Positions 24,507-35,675 of a stretch of DNA of 64,000 bases are shown here, piece by piece. A program made the translations under genes and the position numbers. Source of the stretch: Heliocidaris erythrogramma (lineage: Eukaryota > Echinodermata > Echinoidea > Camarodonta > Echinometridae); NCBI GenBank assembly GCA_025617745.1, contig CM046873.1, positions 32,931,101 through 32,995,100 of the forward strand, written 5' to 3'. Every line of letters starts with the position of its first letter. Positions within the stretch are counted from its first letter, which is position 1. The notes beneath the pieces were generated by a model. It was not told the origin of the DNA and ran no database searches. It was given only the letters and a program-made list of their open reading frames with translations.

Positions 24507-24827
24507 TATTATTGGCATAAATAATAATTTAGACATTTTTGCACCTGTGATTCATAGCATTCCCTTATATCACCGACTGCCATAAGAACATGGCCCATCG
24601 CCGATCGACGACCGTTCCTACAAACGATGACCAATCAGTCTTTGATGATCGGCGATTGGCGATTAGCCTACAGCCGAACGGCGACTATCCTACAACCGAT
24701 CAGTAACTGATCGCGGACCGATGTTTTTTGCAGATTGGTTGTCGATGGTCGCGGCTTTTTTGTTTTTTGTTTGTTTTGTTATCAGAAGTCGGCAGCCGGT
24801 CGTAAGGCTAGTGAAACCATGGCTTTA

Positions 24828-25235
24828 CTTCCATTCTTTTTAAAATGATGTACACGTTAACCAATAGGGCCTTCGTGGTACTTCGTTATTCCATTCAGCA
24901 AATTTTGAAGTTTTGAATAAACTTCACTATATAGCTTGAAGGATATGTTCCTTATATGATTGAATTAAAAATACGTCTCTACAGTCCCTTTAAAATTTGT
25001 GTTATGTCACGTCATAAACATAGTAAGGTCACCTGTTTTAAACATTAATTGAGAGATATAACGGAGCGGGCATGATGACAAGTCTTGCTGTTAAACCATG
25101 TAACATCCATGGTTGAACTAATTAGAGACGCACATTATTTTAATTTGCGAGGGAAAGCCTGGTAGTCTTTCCAAGTACGATGATCCTCACCCCCCCCCCC
25201 CCCCCCCCCCTCCTCCGCATGCTCAGGAGTCTAAA
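24828..25235. other. Non-coding spacer with poly-C tract
   Basis: Lies between the TIR element and the end of the minus-strand gene. A C run of roughly 20 bp sits at about 25191-25210. No gene seen. Confidence 0.4.
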
Positions 25236-25239
25236 AGGT

Positions 25240-25580
25240 AATATTTCCTTGTTTATTAATTCAAAAGTGAAAAAAGGGGAAAAGATATGAATCAACCGTC
25301 AGAAATGCTTATAATTATAACAACATGAGCTAGCTATAATAAATATGTGCATAAAATTTAAAAAGAGAAAATCAAACTCCGAAACTTCAACCCCGTTCAA
25401 CTCATGATGATATACCCCCGTACAAATACATTTGCACAATTTAATTACAGCCAAGATAGTTTTGCAATGGTAGTTGGAATAACTTAGAATGAAACTGTCC
25501 AAGGGATCAATATTGGGGGGGGGGGGGGGGGGGTTGTATTCCTAATAATATTCCGGAAAATAAGAATTTATATTGGAAAA
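25240..25580 (-). other. 3' UTR of the minus-strand gene
   Basis: Downstream of the stop at 25581-25583 on the minus strand. A minus-strand AATAAA (plus-strand TTTATT at about 25252-25257) could direct polyadenylation. The region carries a G run at about 25515-25533. Confidence 0.4.
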
Positions 25581-28500
25581 TTAGAGCGATAAAAGTCTCT
25601 GCACAGCAGTGTGCGCGTCGCTCTGTAGCGTATTCTTCCGCCGCAAGTAGTCCCGATAATCTTCAAAGTTGACATCGTCGTACCGCCTCAGAAAGACTCG
25701 TTCGCCCTTGATAGATAGTCCATCGCGGAAGAGTTTATAGCGAGCACCTTGGTCTTTTAAGGTGATCAACCATCTAGGATTGGAATGGAAAGAAAAGGGT
25801 GATCATTCTGCAGTCACACTGGGAATAGTTTTGGTTAGTCCCATTAACTTTTTCTCTAAATTACTTTTTGATTTTATTGTCTTATATGAATGGATATAAC
25901 ACAATATCAACAATCACAAGCTGGTTTTCTTTCCCGCAAGTGGAATATTAAACAAATAAGACGTGACAGATAATGTAAATCTAAGCTACAGGGATGTAAA
26001 TTCACATGTATGAAATGCCTGGCCATCTGGCAACTAAGTATGCACGAATTTGCCATGTTATATCTTGTACGAAGACATGTATTTTGAGATTGCAGTTGGA
26101 CTAGCAAGTGGCAAGACAGAGCTCAGAATATCAGGTAGGGACTGGCACATCTATCTTTTGAGTCAATATTGGAACATTATGGGACCACTTCAACGAGCGT
26201 CATGTTAACATCTCCTTCGCCGCCTGAACTAACAATTACATTTGTATTTGATTTGCATACGTCTAAACAATTATATTTGATTTTCATACGTCTAAATGGG
26301 GCATCCAAGTGACCAACAGCCCACGAGACCCCCCGAGACACCTGGGGCCCAATTCACAAAGGAGGTTTAAACCCCCTACTGGGTTCTTTAAGCGTACGTG
26401 CGCGCGGAATCCGATCCAATCATAGATTTTATTTGAGCGCGCGCATGAGAAATGTGCGCTTATTTACGCTTATTTGAATACGCTTACGGAAGTTTAAATA
26501 CGCTTATTTTAATACGCTTACGGAGGTTTAAACCTCCTTTGTGAATTTGGGCCCTAAAGTTTGTCTCCTGAACCCTCAAAAAGTGGTCAGAAGACCCGCA
26601 AGACTATGATCTAACTCTAGCTTTTTAGGGGGCCTACGAGTCCAACATTGCCAGATTCGTAGGTTGATAGTCTCGTAGGCTGTAGCCGCCTGCACCAACC
26701 TGTTTTCGACTCCTGCTGCTCCTAGCACCACATTCATATCGACGAACTGGATACTTTTAATCTTCCTCACTTCAATGGGATGTCGTTTCTTGATACCCTC
26801 CAAGACATCCCGATGTGTCAAGTCATATCCCGGGTAGGAAAAGCACAAGGTCAGTGGGGCAGGCTGTGGAGGTGCATTGAAGAAACGAATCTTCTTCAGG
26901 GCGAACTGGTCGTGGCCCACTGACAGCCGCTGGTCACCGTGCTGACGAGTGGTGGTGGTGGTGGTGGTGGTCCGCTCTCTACGGCGATGCTTGGACGGAG
27001 ACGTGATGTGGTTGACACGCAGCTGTGGCCTGTGAATGTCAAATAAACTTCATACTAGTAATGCTTTTTGCAAAGTATGGTGGTATCGATACTTAAACTT
27101 TACGGATGGTCAATATATTTTAAACAACATTTAAGAAATGACCGAGCACCACCAACAGAAGGAGCGTAAAATTACATCATGACGAAATATATAGGCCCGG
27201 TATAGTTTTCTCCACTGGTAGGACTACTCTAAAATCTTGTTTTTATTTTGATATAGGCCTTCATTAATTTATCTAAATAAAGTTTTGTTTGCAGACAGGT
27301 TGAATTTCTGGACGGATCATGTCAAAGTTCAGACACTTAGAAATCGAACGAGTTTTGGGAATTTTTCATTCATGAATCTTTCAAAAGGTATAGATATTGA
27401 TATTTTTGTTTTACATCATAATTATTGAGTTTTCTTTTTAAAAAATACAAACAGTAAACATTATTTTCTTCAAAGTATCCGGACACACAAAACCTGCTTA
27501 TCCTTGGTCAATTCAAAGTTAAAAAATTATCAAATGATAGAAAGAAAAAGAAAATGCGCGAAGTTTAAACGTAGGTTTCCCCCAATGCATATACGTACGA
27601 GGCGAGGGGGCTGCAGCCCTCCCCTCCCCTACACAGGGATTTAGATACTATCAAAATTTTGGCAAACGTCTCCTCCAATTCGGTCAGCGAGGGGTGCCCG
27701 AATATCTTCGTATTTTATCTGAGTATGTTTGCGTGCAGTATTTCACGAAAGTTTTAAATTGTATGCTGGAGAGTAATAGATGCTGTAATAGATGACAAGA
27801 TTTATGGTGGGGAGTAATTGTGCTATTTAGATTTGTCGTGAAACCCCCTTCCTATGATTAGAAACCGGAAATTGGCAAATGGCGGCAGCGCCCCCCCCCC
27901 CCCCCCCCCCCACCGTGGAAACATGCCCATAGCCCCCCCAAAGTACCGGTAGTCCTTTTTCATGACATCAGGAATGACGAAGATTAATCATACGGGTATC
28001 CTTCATAATTCAGGTCGAATCGCAGACGTCTATATGACACAATGACACGATTGTATTTTGCTTCATCATTTCAGGGCCCTATTTCATAAAACTTGTCATC
28101 AATAACATTAAAGTTGCAATAACTGTTATTTATAAGCTAGACCTACTGAATTCCTTGCATCTGATTGCCGAGACCAAATTTGTCCTAGAAATGTAACAGT
28201 TGTTACTGATAACAAGTTAGCCTATATGAAACAGGGCCCTGATCTTTCACCTGCATAATTCTCGACCGAGATTCACACAAGTTTGATCCCCAACTCTGTC
28301 TCTCTATTTTTTTTCACTCTTAATTTTATTTCCTGCCTCTCAATGGCGCAACACAATATGTTCAGCTTTACTCACCGAAATGTCGGTTGAATTCGAGCTA
28401 GGATGGGAAATTTGATGCTGGTGGTATTCCTACGGCCTCCTGTAGTTGGTTTGTTGGTGGCTTTTCCATTCTTCCTCGATTCCAGCTGATTATCTGAGGT

Positions 28501-28647
28501 GGTGCATCCCCCTCCTCCTTGTGTCGGTTGTGCCTCCTGCGAGTGAGAGCCTGACTGGGAGGTGGTGTTCAACAGCGATGAGGCGCTACTTGCTGATGGG
28601 CCGATGAAAGGGCTGGTCAGTCGACGTCGAGAGCTTGATATCGGCAT
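25581..28647 (-). CDS. Unrecognised three-exon protein, ~292 aa
   Basis: Minus-strand exons: 28647-28376 (ATG, in-frame TAA 15 bp upstream, strong GTGAGT donor), 27029-26616 (CAG acceptor) and 25773-25581 (stop TAA). The phases fit and total about 292 aa. The middle exon's donor (GTTAGA) was chosen because it keeps frame and is the least certain boundary. The first exon is Ser/Thr/Gly-rich, starting MPISSSRRRL. The second has an Arg/Lys stretch, a Thr run, then a compact region with LCFSYPGYDLTHRDVLEGIK and VRKIKSIQFVDMNVVL. The last has WLITLKDQGARYKLF and GERVFLRRYDDVNFEDYRDY. The paired beta-alpha-beta look faintly recalls tandem RRM-like folds in ZCCHC3 or retroelement gag proteins. That is a guess, not an identification. 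Confidence 0.65.
26345..26554. mobile_element. MITE, ~210 bp, GGGCCCAA-TTCACAAAGG TIRs
   Basis: The left end GGGCCCAATTCACAAAGGAG and the right end CTCCTTTGTGAATTTGGGCCC are inverted complements continuing into GTTTAAAC. The interior repeats AATACGCTTA. It lies in the last intron of the minus-strand gene. Confidence 0.82.
27030..28375. other. First intron of the minus-strand gene
   Basis: AT-rich, with a C run at about 27891-27911 and one palindromic MITE (28074-28240). No further exon is needed to keep the reading frame. Confidence 0.5.
28074..28240. mobile_element. Short palindromic MITE, GGGCCC subfamily
   Basis: The left end AGGGCCCTATTTCATAAAAC and the right end TATATGAAACAGGGCCCT are inverted, with the core CTTGCATCTGATTGCCGAG shared with 8191-8340. 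Confidence 0.85.
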
Positions 28648-28649
28648 CG

Positions 28650-29158
28650 TTCGGAGACTTTATTAGCGGGCTCGAATATTTATTGTTTTGAAAATAGATA
28701 AGTTTGGTGGGGTTTTTCCTCAGCTCTTGGTTCAAAGCGCATTGAACTTTTTATTGATCTGATCGGGATGATGTCCGAGCAAATTAAAACATCCAGCTCC
28801 TCTCAATATTCCACTGATAATGATAATGAAAACATACAGTATTTTGATAAACACACTTGTTCATAAAATTACTGTTTATTTGTGGCCTTGGAATTCTCTT
28901 CTGTCAAATTTTGCTACAAATAAACAACTCCAGTTTCTTGAAAAGCTAAAAGTAAAAGGGGGCCGGAGTGTGGCTTTAGCTCTCCCGATCTCTGTCGAGC
29001 CCTCTCTCTTTAGGCGCGCGCATAATTTAAAGTTTGCGTAAACGCGGACTTTCTGCGCGCGTTAATTGATTTAATTACGTGCTTTAATTGCCAATTAATT
29101 CCAAGCGATTTTCACGATCTCTGATTTTATACATATTTTCACGCGCACAGATCAGACG
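28650..29158. other. Upstream region of the minus-strand gene
   Basis: Sequence 5' of the minus-strand ATG, likely holding its 5' UTR and promoter. No defined promoter motif is claimed. GCGCGCG-type motifs occur near 29010-29060. Confidence 0.35.
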
Positions 29159-29835
29159 ATCCTCTTCTTCTTCTTCTTCTTCTTCTTCTTCTTCTTCTTC
29201 TTCTTCTCCTTCTTCTTCTCCTTCTTCTTCTTCTTCTTCTTCTTCTTCTTCTCGCTTCTTCTTCCTCTCGCTTCTTCTTCCTCTCGCTTCTTCTTCCTCT
29301 CGCGTCTTCTTCTCGCTTCTTCTTCTTTCTTCTTCTCGCTTCTTCTCCCTTCTTTTTTCTGCTCGCCTCTTCGTCGTCTTCTTTATTCTTCTTTCTTCTT
29401 TCTTCTTCTCGCTTCTTCTTCCTCTTCTTTTTTCTTCTTCTCGCTTCTCGCTTCTCGCTTCTTCTCCCTTCTTTTTTCTTCTTTCTTCTTCGTCTTCTTC
29501 TTTCTTCTTCGTCTTCTTCGTCGTCTTCTTTCTTCTTCTTCGTCTTCTTCTTCTTAGTCTTCTTCTTTCTTCTTCTTGTTGTTTCTTCTTCTTGTTGTTT
29601 CTTCTTCTTTTTCTTTCTTTCTTCTTCTCGCTTCTTCGTCGTCTTCTTTCTTCTTCTTTCTTCTCGCTTCTTCGTCTTCTTTCTTTCTTTTTTATTCTTC
29701 GTCTTTCTTCTTCTTGCTTCTTCTTCGTCTTGTTTCTTCTACATCTTTCTTCTTCATCTCTCTTCTTCTTCTTCTTCTTCTTCTCGCTTCTTTCTTTCGT
29801 CGTCTTCTTCTTTCTTTCTTCTTTCTTCTTTCTTC
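29159..29835. repeat. ~680-bp (TTC)n polypyrimidine tract
   Basis: A long, interrupted TTC/CTT array, pyrimidine-only over most of its length. Interruptions are CTCGC and GTCGTC units that themselves repeat. A Ser/Phe/Leu-rich frame of 290 codons across it (29088-29960) is a simple-sequence artefact. Confidence 0.92.
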
Positions 29836-30086
29836 AGGAGCGGTATTCTGAAAACTGTGTTATCTTTTGTGTTAGTAAAACGATGTTAATTGTCATAACA
29901 AATCAAAATCAGGACAAGTCATTGGTTAATGATTGCGCAAAGATGGTTGTGCCCGCGTAAAGTTAACAGAGACATCCGCGCAAGCACCAATGATTAGTGT
30001 TTATTGTGTGCAATTTCAATTTGTTATGACAATTAACACAGTTTTCCTTAACACAAAAGATAACACAGTTTTCAGAATACCGCCCC
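29836..30086. mobile_element. Foldback MITE, ~250 bp
   Basis: The left end GAGCGGTATTCTGAAAACTG plus TGTTATCTTTTGTG is the inverse of the right end CACAAAAGATAACACAGTTTTCAGAATACCGCCCC. Inner arms also pair. A diverged second copy with the shared internal GACATCCGCG is at 41943-42187. It abuts the TTC tract. Confidence 0.82.
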
Positions 30087-31808
30087 AGAGTGAAAAGTGT
30101 CCCATTGGCAATTATTTCATAATACACATATTCTGCTTCTTTAAAACAGCTTTATTTCAAATGAACTTCACCGTCCAATAAATCTTAGTTGAAAGGGAGT
30201 TGAGTTATACAAAATTGGGGTACCTGGCCCACACAGGGGGGGGGGGGAGGGGGGGGCTCAGATCCAGGGGCAGCACCCCTTAAGTACTCCCAACCTTTGA
30301 TTTTTCACCAAAATTTTGCCCGATAATTACGCTATTAATGCAGGCGAGACTGCATGCCCTGGGCAATTTCCTTGTTTCTCCTTCTCAGTGAATTCTTCCG
30401 CTTGGCCAAGAACTGTGCTTGTGGGGGGGGGGGGGGGGGGGTTCCACTTGGTCATAGAAGATCTAGACACGGGAAGATTGACAGAATAGAGCTGAAAGAG
30501 ATCTTGTGATATACGGTGTTTCTAACAATCAATCATGTGATGTTTGAAACTTGTCGGTGATGGATTAGTTTTGAGAGGTCCTAGTCTCGGTCTCACCGAC
30601 GATTTTATATATAATTTGTTTAACGTAATACAACCATCCAATATTGCTTTGTTATAAAAATCTCCTCGCAATTGGAACTGGGAAATACAAACGAGTTGGC
30701 ACTGATCTGCTCGATTTATTTGCGTCGGGAGGCCCAACGAATATACCTTTCAGAATAATAGGGTGCTTGTGAATCAAGACGCACGTTATAAGTTCTAGAA
30801 CAAATTCCATACAGTATTTCACGAATTTTCCAAAAGATATAATGACAACAATATGTTAAATAGTAATCAGCTTGTGATGCTTGATGCATATCGTTTTTGT
30901 TTTTGTTTTTTTGTGTGTTTTTGTTTATCATCAAATCCAAGAATTTCAGACTCCTTTTAAAGTTTACAGTCTGGACACCCCCTCCCCCTCCTCCCCCTCC
31001 TCCCCCTCCCCCTCCTCCCCTCCCCCTCCTCCCCCTCCTCCCCCTCCTCCCCTCCTCCCCATAACTAAAGCACATTAAAAGTTTATCAGAATAATGATGG
31101 AATTAAAACAGCAACAGCAACCGACAACAACAATCGAATCGATACAGAACATCCGACACTTTGCCATAATTATTGCGGTGCTTTTTGGTTTAAATTTTTG
31201 CCAGATTGTGGAAGTTTGCTTATTTCTAGTCGAGACCGCCATCATCCTGCGGCTTAATAAAAGAAGTTACCCACGCAATCTGCGATTATATGGAAAATTA
31301 ATAATGCAAGTCAATTTATGGAGTCGTCAACCTTGACACAAAGATGATGAAAAATAAGTACATGTAGTTATTTATTCATGAAGCTGAACGGCTTGAATCA
31401 TCGGCTGGTTACGCTTGGTATAGGGCCTACCCGACCGTCCTTCCGCGCCCGCCAATATCAGTAATTTGCATTATATCTCCAGTTGGATCCATTTGCATCA
31501 TGTCCATTGAAAATGATAATCGGTGACAAGAATGATTTAAAGCATTGTCACTTTCCCGGAAGATAAGTGGTGGACTGGAGAATCAGTAATTATGCCTATT
31601 GTCATTCATGGTTGAATGATTGAATGATTACTGTATTGATGCAGAAATGTTAGTCTTTTTCAATTTCCCCCAAGTATTTTTTCCCCATTTAGAGGTTTAC
31701 TAGTGATAGGCTATGTACGATGACGTGATATCAGGCGTATTCAGGTTTTCTGAAAGGGGGGGGGGGGGGTGTCCTGCAACATGATTTCAGACATAATGCC
31801 ACTACTAT

Positions 31809-31849
<41 letters not shown>

Positions 31850-31858
31850 TACTACTAC
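30087..31858. other. Non-coding spacer with G/C-rich simple repeats
   Basis: Contains poly-G runs (30235-30260, 30422-30440), a (CCCCTCCTC)n tract at about 30978-31065 and a (TAC)n repeat at about 31800-31858. Several short open frames exist but none looks conserved. Confidence 0.5.
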
Positions 31859-32276
31859 CAGTGGCGGCACCAGGATTTTTAAAGTGGGGGGGGGGGGGGG
31901 AAATGGGGGGCAAAAGAAAATGTTGGGGGGGGGGGGGCAAGGGCGGACAAAAAAAAAATTGCGTGTACATTGCAAAATCAAGCGCGAGTGGGTAGGGTCC
32001 TAAAACTTACAGAAAGAGATGTTTCTGTTACACTTCATATAGAGGGCAATTTTGGTGAAATCGGGTAATGCTTACTGCTCAAAGTTGATGCTGGTACATT
32101 TAAAACAGTAGAAGTAGATCTCCAAGTCTAAAAGTAACTTAGTCAAAAGTTGTTTTTGGTGTGCAGGGGATTTGTCAACTAATAATTCTGGTGTTTGGAT
32201 ATTTCAAGATAAACCTATCAACTACTTCCTCCAATGAGTCAATTGCAAGTGCTCTCTCCCTGTGAACACGGGTGAC

Positions 32277-34012
32277 GGCTTTTGCTAAACAGTCGGGTAA
32301 CGTCGCGTCGCGTTGGTAGAAATTTTCGAACATTTTTCAGGAAGGTGTCTTCAAGGGGACAAATTGAAAAAGAGTCCATCTCAGTATGATTTTCCCGTTT
32401 TCAGGCTAAAACGACAAACAAGGGAATAAAGAAAACAATAGAAGGATAATGCAAAGAAAAACATGAACTATAAAGAGAGAATAGAAGGGTAGGAAGGATG
32501 GAAGAAAATATGATGAAAGGAAACAAAGAATACAACAAAAGGAAAGTTGGAAAGTAAAAATAAGTGGATAAAAACAAAGAATAACATAAAGAAAGATAGA
32601 GACATAAATGATAGAAGGATAAAGATATTAAGAGTAGCATAAGGAAAAATGCTACTTCTCCGTCATTTCTTGGCCGATTTTGATTCTGATTGTTTTATCT
32701 GATAGGGCTGAGTGGGGGCTTCCAAACTTCTACAGAAAATCATGAAATTCATCAATTATGCAAATTTATGCAAATTTATTCAAAATCGACGAAAAATGCT
32801 ACTTCTCTATTTCACACCGTATTTTGAATCTGATTGTTTTATCTGATAGGGCTGGGTAGGGGCTGTCAAACCTCTATACACAGAATTTTGAAATTCATTA
32901 ATTATGCAAATTTATTGTAATGTATTCAAAATCAACAGAAAATGCATTTATAATCATAAAACATTAATTTGATAATTCATTTCTCACATTTATCTTCAAG
33001 GTTCTATCAGAAATTACATAAATTAACAGCCATTCCACAGATCTACACTTCTGAAGGGAACATATATTACGCATCGCGTAATTACTAATTCAGTTGTTTT
33101 TAATCCTTTTATTAATTTTTTCTTTCCACCTTTTCTTTCATTACGTTATTCTTTTATTGCTTTTATCATTTTGTTTTCCATCTTTCATAATGTAACTGTT
33201 TATATTTATTCTTTTTATCCTCTTTTTTATTGCTTTCCATCTTCACTTTGTTATTCTTTGTTCCCTTTTATCATCTTCTCTCACCTTTCTTCATGTTTAT
33301 ATTTATCTTTTTATCATTTTTCTCTCTGTCTCTCGCTTTGTAATTTCTTGCTATTATCCTATCAATTATCTTTCCATCCTTCTCTCGTTATATTCTTTGT
33401 TTCCTGTTATCATTTTCTCCTTCACCTTCCTCACGTTAATCTTTATCCTTCTATCATTTCTCTCTCTGTCTTTCTTTATATAAGTTAAACTTTTTTTATC
33501 CTATCATTTCTCTCTCTATCTTTCATATTATTCTTTTTAAAATCATTTTCTGCTTCCCATCTTTACTTTCCTTAAAACATTCTTTGCTTTTATCCTATCA
33601 TTTTGTTTTCCTTTCATCTTTTCTTTCGTTATGTCATCTTCTGTTCTATCTTTCCTTATGTTACTCTTAATATCTTTATCCTTCTATCATATATGTCTCT
33701 ATCTTTCTTTATGTTATTCTTTGTTTTTATCCACTTATTTTTACTTTCCAACTTTCCTTTTGTTGTATTCTTTGTTTCCTTTCATATTTTCTTCCATCCT
33801 TCCTACCCTTCTATTCTCTCTTTAGAGTTCATGTTTTTCTTTGCATTATCCTTCTATTGTTTTCTTTATTCCCTTGTTTGTCGTTTTTAGCCTGAAAACG
33901 GGAAAATCATACTGAGATGGACTCTTTTTCAATTTGTCCCCTTGAAGACACCTTTCTGAAAAATTTCTACCAACGCGACGCGACGTTACCCGACTGTTTT
34001 ATAGCAAAAGCC
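32277..34012. repeat. Large inverted repeat (arms ~365 bp) inside the hAT element
   Basis: The arm at about 32277-32645 is the near-identical reverse complement of about 33654-34012. Matching markers include CGGGTAACGTCGCGTCGCG and CTTCAAGGGGACAAATTG. The ~1-kb spacer has two direct copies of a ~147-bp unit (GCTACTTCTC...GATTGTTTTATCTGATAGGG) near 32647 and 32793. A pyrimidine-rich stretch built from degenerate TTTATCCTTCTATCATTTC units fills about 33110-33650. Confidence 0.85.
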
Positions 34013-34438
34013 CCGATGACTGTGAGGCTTTTCAACCTCTGGTTTGACATGTTGGCTCTCAGATGATTCTTGATCAACTTCAGTTTGCTGAAGGTGCGTT
34101 CACAAGCAGCTGTACTTATTGGGATGATTGCAACTATTTTGACTAGTTTGTATAGTTCTTCAAAAGCCATAGTGAGTGGTTTGAGGTATTCAGCAACATC
34201 AAGAATCGTTTCCAGTTTGATGTTGGATCTTTCGAGTTTCGATCATTCTCTTCTTGAGTCTCATTTCACTTTTTATGTCGTCGAGATTGAGTCTATAGTG
34301 AGCTGCAAGAGGCTTGACAGTGTCGAAGTCTAGAAACCTCTGAGACTTGGGATCAAGAGCTGCAAGTGAACGAAAGATCTGCATATTTTTGTTACTGAAT
34401 CTTCTGTTTAATTCACCTAAGAACACATCTACTAGCAC
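33967..34438 (-). pseudogene. hAT transposase C-terminal remnant (dimerisation domain)
   Basis: Two minus-strand frames, 34438-34199 and 34170-33967, encode adjacent parts of one protein but are offset by a frameshift near 34200-34225. The downstream piece has IPISTAACERTFSKLKLIK, the conserved C-terminal hAT dimerisation motif (P-S/T-A-ER-FS). The upstream piece has VFLGELNRRFSN and a region resembling ZMYM1-like or zinc-finger hAT proteins. Only about 150 residues survive, so the copy is not functional. Confidence 0.85.
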
Positions 34439-35551
34439 TGACAGATCGTCCGTGCGATACCCTGACGCCTACCTAAACGCGCACGTCCGCGTACGTTGTC
34501 AGACATGTCAGAATTGTTGCATGTGGGACTAAGTGACTTAGTATGTCAATTTGTGAATGTTGGAACTAAGAAATTTGTAGTTTAAAAATACTTATTGTAA
34601 GAGGTCCATGAAATAACTACGTTTTTTCAATAAAAGACATAGCTGAAATTACGATCTTTTAGCGTACTTACGTTTGTGTCTACAATATATCCATAAAATG
34701 GCGGATACTCGGCCCAAAACCTTCCTCCGCAGAAGCACAAATGATCGCCAACGTAAAAAACGAACATCGCACCATAGAGTTAATACGTGGAATACGCGGG
34801 TTTTAGAGAGGGCGCTTCGGGGTGATCACTAAAAATCCTTCTAATTGGCAACTGGTTGACCCTAAAAATATAGTCTCTAACTTCAGTCAAAGAACTTTTG
34901 ATAGAGTACAATGCGTCAGATGTCAAGCTATGTCACCCCAGTACACTTGAAAATATAGACAAAAACCAGGATATTTGTCTTATTCGACACTTTTACGACT
35001 TTGACAAGCATGTGTGGATAGAACATGATTTTTAAGTTCATTTTAATCCGGTTAGAGGTCCATAGCTGTAGCCATCTTAAAAATAGAGGGAAAACTGTGG
35101 AAAGATGACGTCATATTTGCTCTGAGATCGCGCGCTTTACTTATGATATCGCTAAAGAGATATGAATATTCATGAGTCCACGCAGGGCCCGTCGCGGAGC
35201 TAGTCTCGAAAACAGTCCTCCTTTTACATTTTACTACACACAACGTCAAGGTGCACACACTACCGTATGAGTGTGCAGAGTGTTTCAGAAGGATATTTTA
35301 GTAAAGGTGACTGGATAACGGTCTATAACTATAGTAAACAGTGAGGGGAAAAAGCAAAACATGTCATGCATGGCATGCATGATACACACGTGTACAATGG
35401 AAGCTCTGTTCTGCGAGTGTCGTGGTGGCAGATCGTGGAAGCCGGAGAGAGAGCTAGAGAGAAAGCATGGCGTACGGTATACGTGAGAGTTAGAGAGAGA
35501 GAGAGAGAGAGAGAGTGCGCAACCGCAATTTCATGTATGTGAATAAACAGC

Positions 35552-35675
35552 GGAGCGTTTCATCAAGCGTACGGTCAGTGATTTTTATCGACAACTGTTA
35601 TAAGCTACTGAAATCCTGGAATCTGATTGGCTGAGAGCAAATTTGTCAGTAAAAACGCTTGATGAAACGCTCCCC
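35552..35675. mobile_element. Short palindromic MITE, GGAGCGTTTCATCAAG subfamily
   Basis: The left end GGAGCGTTTCATCAAGCG faces the right end CGCTTGATGAAACGCTCC, with the core CTACTGAAATCCTGGAATCT then GATTGGCTGAG. It separates two diverged direct repeats (AGTAAACAGTGAGGGG near 35334 and GGTAAACAGTGAGGGG near 35794). Confidence 0.87.

Larger units (their letters stand above)
21898..24824. mobile_element. TIR element with TTA duplication, split by Helitron-like copy 2
   Basis: The left end AGCCATGGTCTCACTGGC and the right end GCTAGTGAAACCATGGCT are inverted, each flanked by TTA (21895-21897 and 24825-24827). The match continues through ACGAC...GTTGCCGACTTC / GAAGTCGGCAGCCGGTCGT. A 3-bp TTA duplication suits PIF/Harbinger-type MITEs. 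Removing the Helitron-like insertion (22487-24506) leaves about 0.9 kb with many GTCG/CGAC-type internal palindromes. Confidence 0.72.

Noticed and set aside
20525..24585. Repeated frames such as MEMYLGIIYTSLLFGDAALI
   Set aside because: They recur because the DNA unit recurs in the Helitron-like arrays. No known domain, and the frame is not maintained across units.
29088..29960. 290-codon open frame, Ser/Phe/Leu-rich
   Set aside because: It lies almost wholly in the TTC simple repeat. The other frames are equally open and it has no domain-like sequence.
32401..33890. Phe/Leu/Ser-rich frames of 60-105 codons
   Set aside because: They translate degenerate pyrimidine-rich repeats in the foldback spacer and arms of the hAT element.
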